6,321 nt of DNA, taken from assembly GCA_009777435.1 (NCBI GenBank), contig WRLW01000092.1, positions 1 to 6,321 of the forward strand. The letters run 5' to 3'. The notes under the pieces are model-generated. The model worked only from the letters and a program-made list of their open reading frames with translations. It was not told the origin of the DNA and searched no databases. Source of the stretch: Oscillospiraceae bacterium. GTDB lineage: Bacteria > Bacillota > Clostridia > Oscillospirales > UBA929. Shown piece after piece: positions 4,327 through 6,321 of the stretch (its first letter is position 1; each line of letters begins with the position of its first letter). The position numbers and the translations under genes are program-made.

Positions 4327-5706
4327 ATGCGCCAGCAGTCGCTGTTTGGGGATCGGGAACGCGCGGCGCCGCTGGCCAGCCGCCTGCGGCCCGAAACAAT
4401 TGAGGAATTCGCCGGCCAGCAGCACTTGCTGGGCGAGGGCATGGTGCTGAGACAGCTCATCGAGCGCGACCAGGTATGCTCAATGGTGTTTTGGGGGCCG
4501 CCCGGCGTCGGCAAAACCACGCTCGCGCGCATCATCGCGCACCGCACAAACGCGGAATTCATTGATTTCAGCGCCGTTACCAGCGGCATTAAGGAGATCC
4601 GCGAGGTCATGACGCGCGCCGAGCAGGGCCGCCTGCTCGGACAGCGCACCATCCTGTTCGTGGACGAGATACACCGTTTTAATAAGGCGCAGCAGGACGC
4701 TTTTCTGCCGTTTGTCGAGAAGGGCAGTATAATACTGATAGGCGCGACTACGGAAAACCCGTCGTTTGAGATAAACGCGGCGCTGCTGTCGCGCTGTAAA
4801 GTGTTTGTGCTTAACGCGCTGACGCCCGACGCGATGGTGTCGCTGCTGAAACGCGCGCTGGGGAGCGAACGCGGCTTCGGCGGCATACCTGTGGAAATAG
4901 AGGACGATATGCTTGAGCGGATCGCGGTGTTTTCAAACGGCGACGCGCGCGTCGCTTTGGGTACGCTTGAGATGGCAGTCCTCAACGGCGAGCGCGACGG
5001 CGTTAAAACGGTCGTCACCCCGCGCGTCATCGAGCAGTGCATGAGCCGCAAATCACTGCTGTACGACAAAAACGGCGAGGAGCATTACAATCTGATATCG
5101 GCGCTGCACAAGTCGATGCGCAACTCGGACGTTGACGCGTCGGTATACTGGCTGGCGCGTATGCTCGAATCGGGGGAGGATCCGATGTATATAGCGCGCC
5201 GCGTGACGCGCTTCGCCAGCGAGGACGTCGGCATGGCCGACAGCCGCGCTCTCGAGGTGTCGGTCGCGGCGTTTCAGGCGTGCCACTTAATCGGGATGCC
5301 CGAATGTGCCGTACATCTGACCCACGCCGTGACATACTGCGCGCTCGCGCCCAAATCTAACGCGCTCGACGCGGCGTATTTCGCGGCCCGGAGAGACGCG
5401 CTTGAGAGCCTTGCCGAGCCGGTGCCGCTGGTTATACGCAACGCCCCCACAAAGCTTATGCAAGACCTGCACTACGGCGAGGGCTATGAATACGCCCATG
5501 ACACGGAGGAAAAAATGGGCGCGATGCAATGCCTGCCCGATTCGCTGGCCGGCCGCCGGTATTACCTGCCCACCGATCAGGGCAGCGAGGCGCGCGTGCG
5601 CGAATGGATAGCAAAGCTGAACGCGAAGCGGGAAAGACTGCTGTCGGAAGCCAAAGCCTCCGGCGCGGCGTCGAAAGACCGGCTAAAGCCCGAGCCGCCC
5701 GAATAG
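4327..5706 (+). CDS. rarA: Replication-associated recombination protein A (AAA+ ATPase RarA/MgsA)
   Basis: RarA (MgsA in E. coli) is a clamp-loader-like AAA+ ATPase that acts at stalled replication forks and interacts with single-strand binding protein. All hallmarks are present in the 459-aa product: an N-terminal PLASRLRPETIEEFAGQQHL segment, Walker A GPPGVGKTT at residues 57-65, Walker B ILFVDEIHRF from 109, and the family signature GATTENPSF (sensor 1) at 139-147. The C-terminal half has the conserved helical region (SALHKSMRNSDVDASVYWL, then GEDPMYIARR) used for tetramerisation. Length fits the family. The frame extends upstream to 4231, but those codons cover a terminator hairpin and promoter and resemble no RarA. 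The ATG at 4327, with GGAGG 11 nt upstream, begins with the typical short lead MRQQSLFG. A GTG at 4318 is only 2 nt from that GGAGG. Confidence 0.96.
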   Translation: MRQQSLFGDRERAAPLASRLRPETIEEFAGQQHLLGEGMVLRQLIERDQVCSMVFWGPPGVGKTTLARIIAHRTNAEFIDFSAVTSGIKEIREVMTRAEQGRLLGQRTILFVDEIHRFNKAQQDAFLPFVEKGSIILIGATTENPSFEINAALLSRCKVFVLNALTPDAMVSLLKRALGSERGFGGIPVEIEDDMLERIAVFSNGDARVALGTLEMAVLNGERDGVKTVVTPRVIEQCMSRKSLLYDKNGEEHYNLISALHKSMRNSDVDASVYWLARMLESGEDPMYIARRVTRFASEDVGMADSRALEVSVAAFQACHLIGMPECAVHLTHAVTYCALAPKSNALDAAYFAARRDALESLAEPVPLVIRNAPTKLMQDLHYGEGYEYAHDTEEKMGAMQCLPDSLAGRRYYLPTDQGSEARVREWIAKLNAKRERLLSEAKASGAASKDRLKPEPPE

Positions 5707-6321
5707 CTTTGCCAGATACATCGGCAAATCCGAGGGCAGCATACCCGTCTGCCCCAGTTCACGGGCGGCCAAGTCGGCGGCGGCGGCGTGCAGCCATACG
5801 CCGCACGCGGCGGCGATGGGCGGATCCATACCGCGCGCCGTCAGCGCCGCGACGATGCCGGCCAGCACGTCGCCGCTCCCTCCGCGCGCCAGACCGGGAT
5901 TGCCGGCGGCGTTGTTTACATATAATCCGCCGCCGCCGCTCGCGGCGACCGCGGGGACATGGCCTTTCAAGACCACAACGCAATTATACTCACTCGCGAA
6001 CGCCTTCGCGATATCCTGGTTTACATCACGCGCCGTCAAGCCGCATAAGCGGGCCATCTCGCCGGCGTGCGGCGTCAGCGTTACTTGGGCCTCCGCGTTT
6101 TTCAGGGCTTTCAGGCCGCGCGAGCGGGCGCCGGTATCGGCGCCGGAATCCAAGTGGCCCGCGATAACGTTCAGCGCGTCGGCGTCGAGTATCAGCGGAC
6201 AGCGCGCGGTGCTTAGCAGTTCGATTATTACGGCGGCGGCCGAAGCCGTATTGCCCATGCCGCAGCCGGCCAGCATGGCGTCGGGCGCCGGCGTTTCGGA
6301 CATCGGCGCAATCGACGCGAT
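5683..6321 (-). CDS. nnrD: ADP-dependent NAD(P)H-hydrate dehydratase, 5'-truncated by the window edge
   Basis: The frame stays open to the right edge, so 212 C-terminal residues are visible and the start lies outside. This ribokinase-like domain dehydrates the S form of damaged NAD(P)HX back to NAD(P)H using ADP. Counting from the first visible codon, motifs are GCGMGN (19-24), LDADALN (45-51), LTPHAGEMARL (82-92), LKG (118-120) and GNPGLARGGSGDVLAG (140-155), the nucleotide-binding/catalytic signature. The C-terminal helix GVWLHAAAADLA (174-185) is also typical. In many bacteria the domain is fused behind a YjeF_N epimerase (Nnr); whether that applies here cannot be seen. The stop lies inside the 3' end of the convergent rarA gene, a 24-bp tail-to-tail overlap. 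Confidence 0.95.
   Translation of the reverse strand: MASIAPMSETPAPDAMLAGCGMGNTASAAAVIIELLSTARCPLILDADALNVIAGHLDSGADTGARSRGLKALKNAEAQVTLTPHAGEMARLCGLTARDVNQDIAKAFASEYNCVVVLKGHVPAVAASGGGGLYVNNAAGNPGLARGGSGDVLAGIVAALTARGMDPPIAAACGVWLHAAAADLAARELGQTGMLPSDLPMYLAKLFGRLGL

Overview
The window looks like chromosomal DNA of an anaerobic, endospore-forming member of the Bacillota (class Clostridia) with fairly high GC. The support is the C-terminal end of a sporulation sigma factor of the SigE type at the left edge, strong AGGAGG-type ribosome binding sites, sigma-A-like promoters, a probable Re-type citrate synthase and an EF-hand-like protein of a family I recall from clostridia. There is no sign of phage, transposon, CRISPR, tRNA or rRNA. 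The genus cannot be told from this sequence.

Layout. At 3-101 (+) the last 32 codons of sigE enter from the left. A minus-strand unit runs toward it. From a consensus promoter (TTGACA-17-TATAAT, 1128-1156), flanked by two 9-bp inverted repeat arms, reads a 232-aa XRE-type helix-turn-helix protein with a lysine/alanine/proline-rich, histone H1-like linker (383-1081). It is followed by a 28-aa cysteine-rich, single-span microprotein (204-290) and an intrinsic terminator (125-157). The microprotein is too short for ordinary gene callers but has a good ribosome binding site and terminator. At 1210-2595 (-) lies a 461-aa HMGL/isopropylmalate-synthase-family enzyme, best called Re-citrate synthase, with its own promoter and a 12-bp palindrome upstream.

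A 337-bp divergent intergenic region (2596-2932) separates it from a plus-strand gene for a 392-aa protein with EF-hand-like Asp loops near its C-terminus (2933-4111). Two hairpins follow, the second a long GC-rich terminator-like stem. A promoter starts immediately after it and drives rarA/mgsA (4327-5706, +), an AAA+ replication-fork maintenance ATPase. Its 3' end overlaps by 24 bp the 3' end of a convergent nnrD (NAD(P)HX dehydratase), whose 5' end lies beyond the right edge.

The genes do not form one pathway. They are mostly single-gene housekeeping units (citrate/glutamate synthesis, replication repair, cofactor repair). The least described part is the minus-strand unit at 125-1167: an HTH protein with an H1-like tail, a cysteine-rich membrane microprotein, and a promoter bracketed by an inverted repeat that suggests autoregulation.
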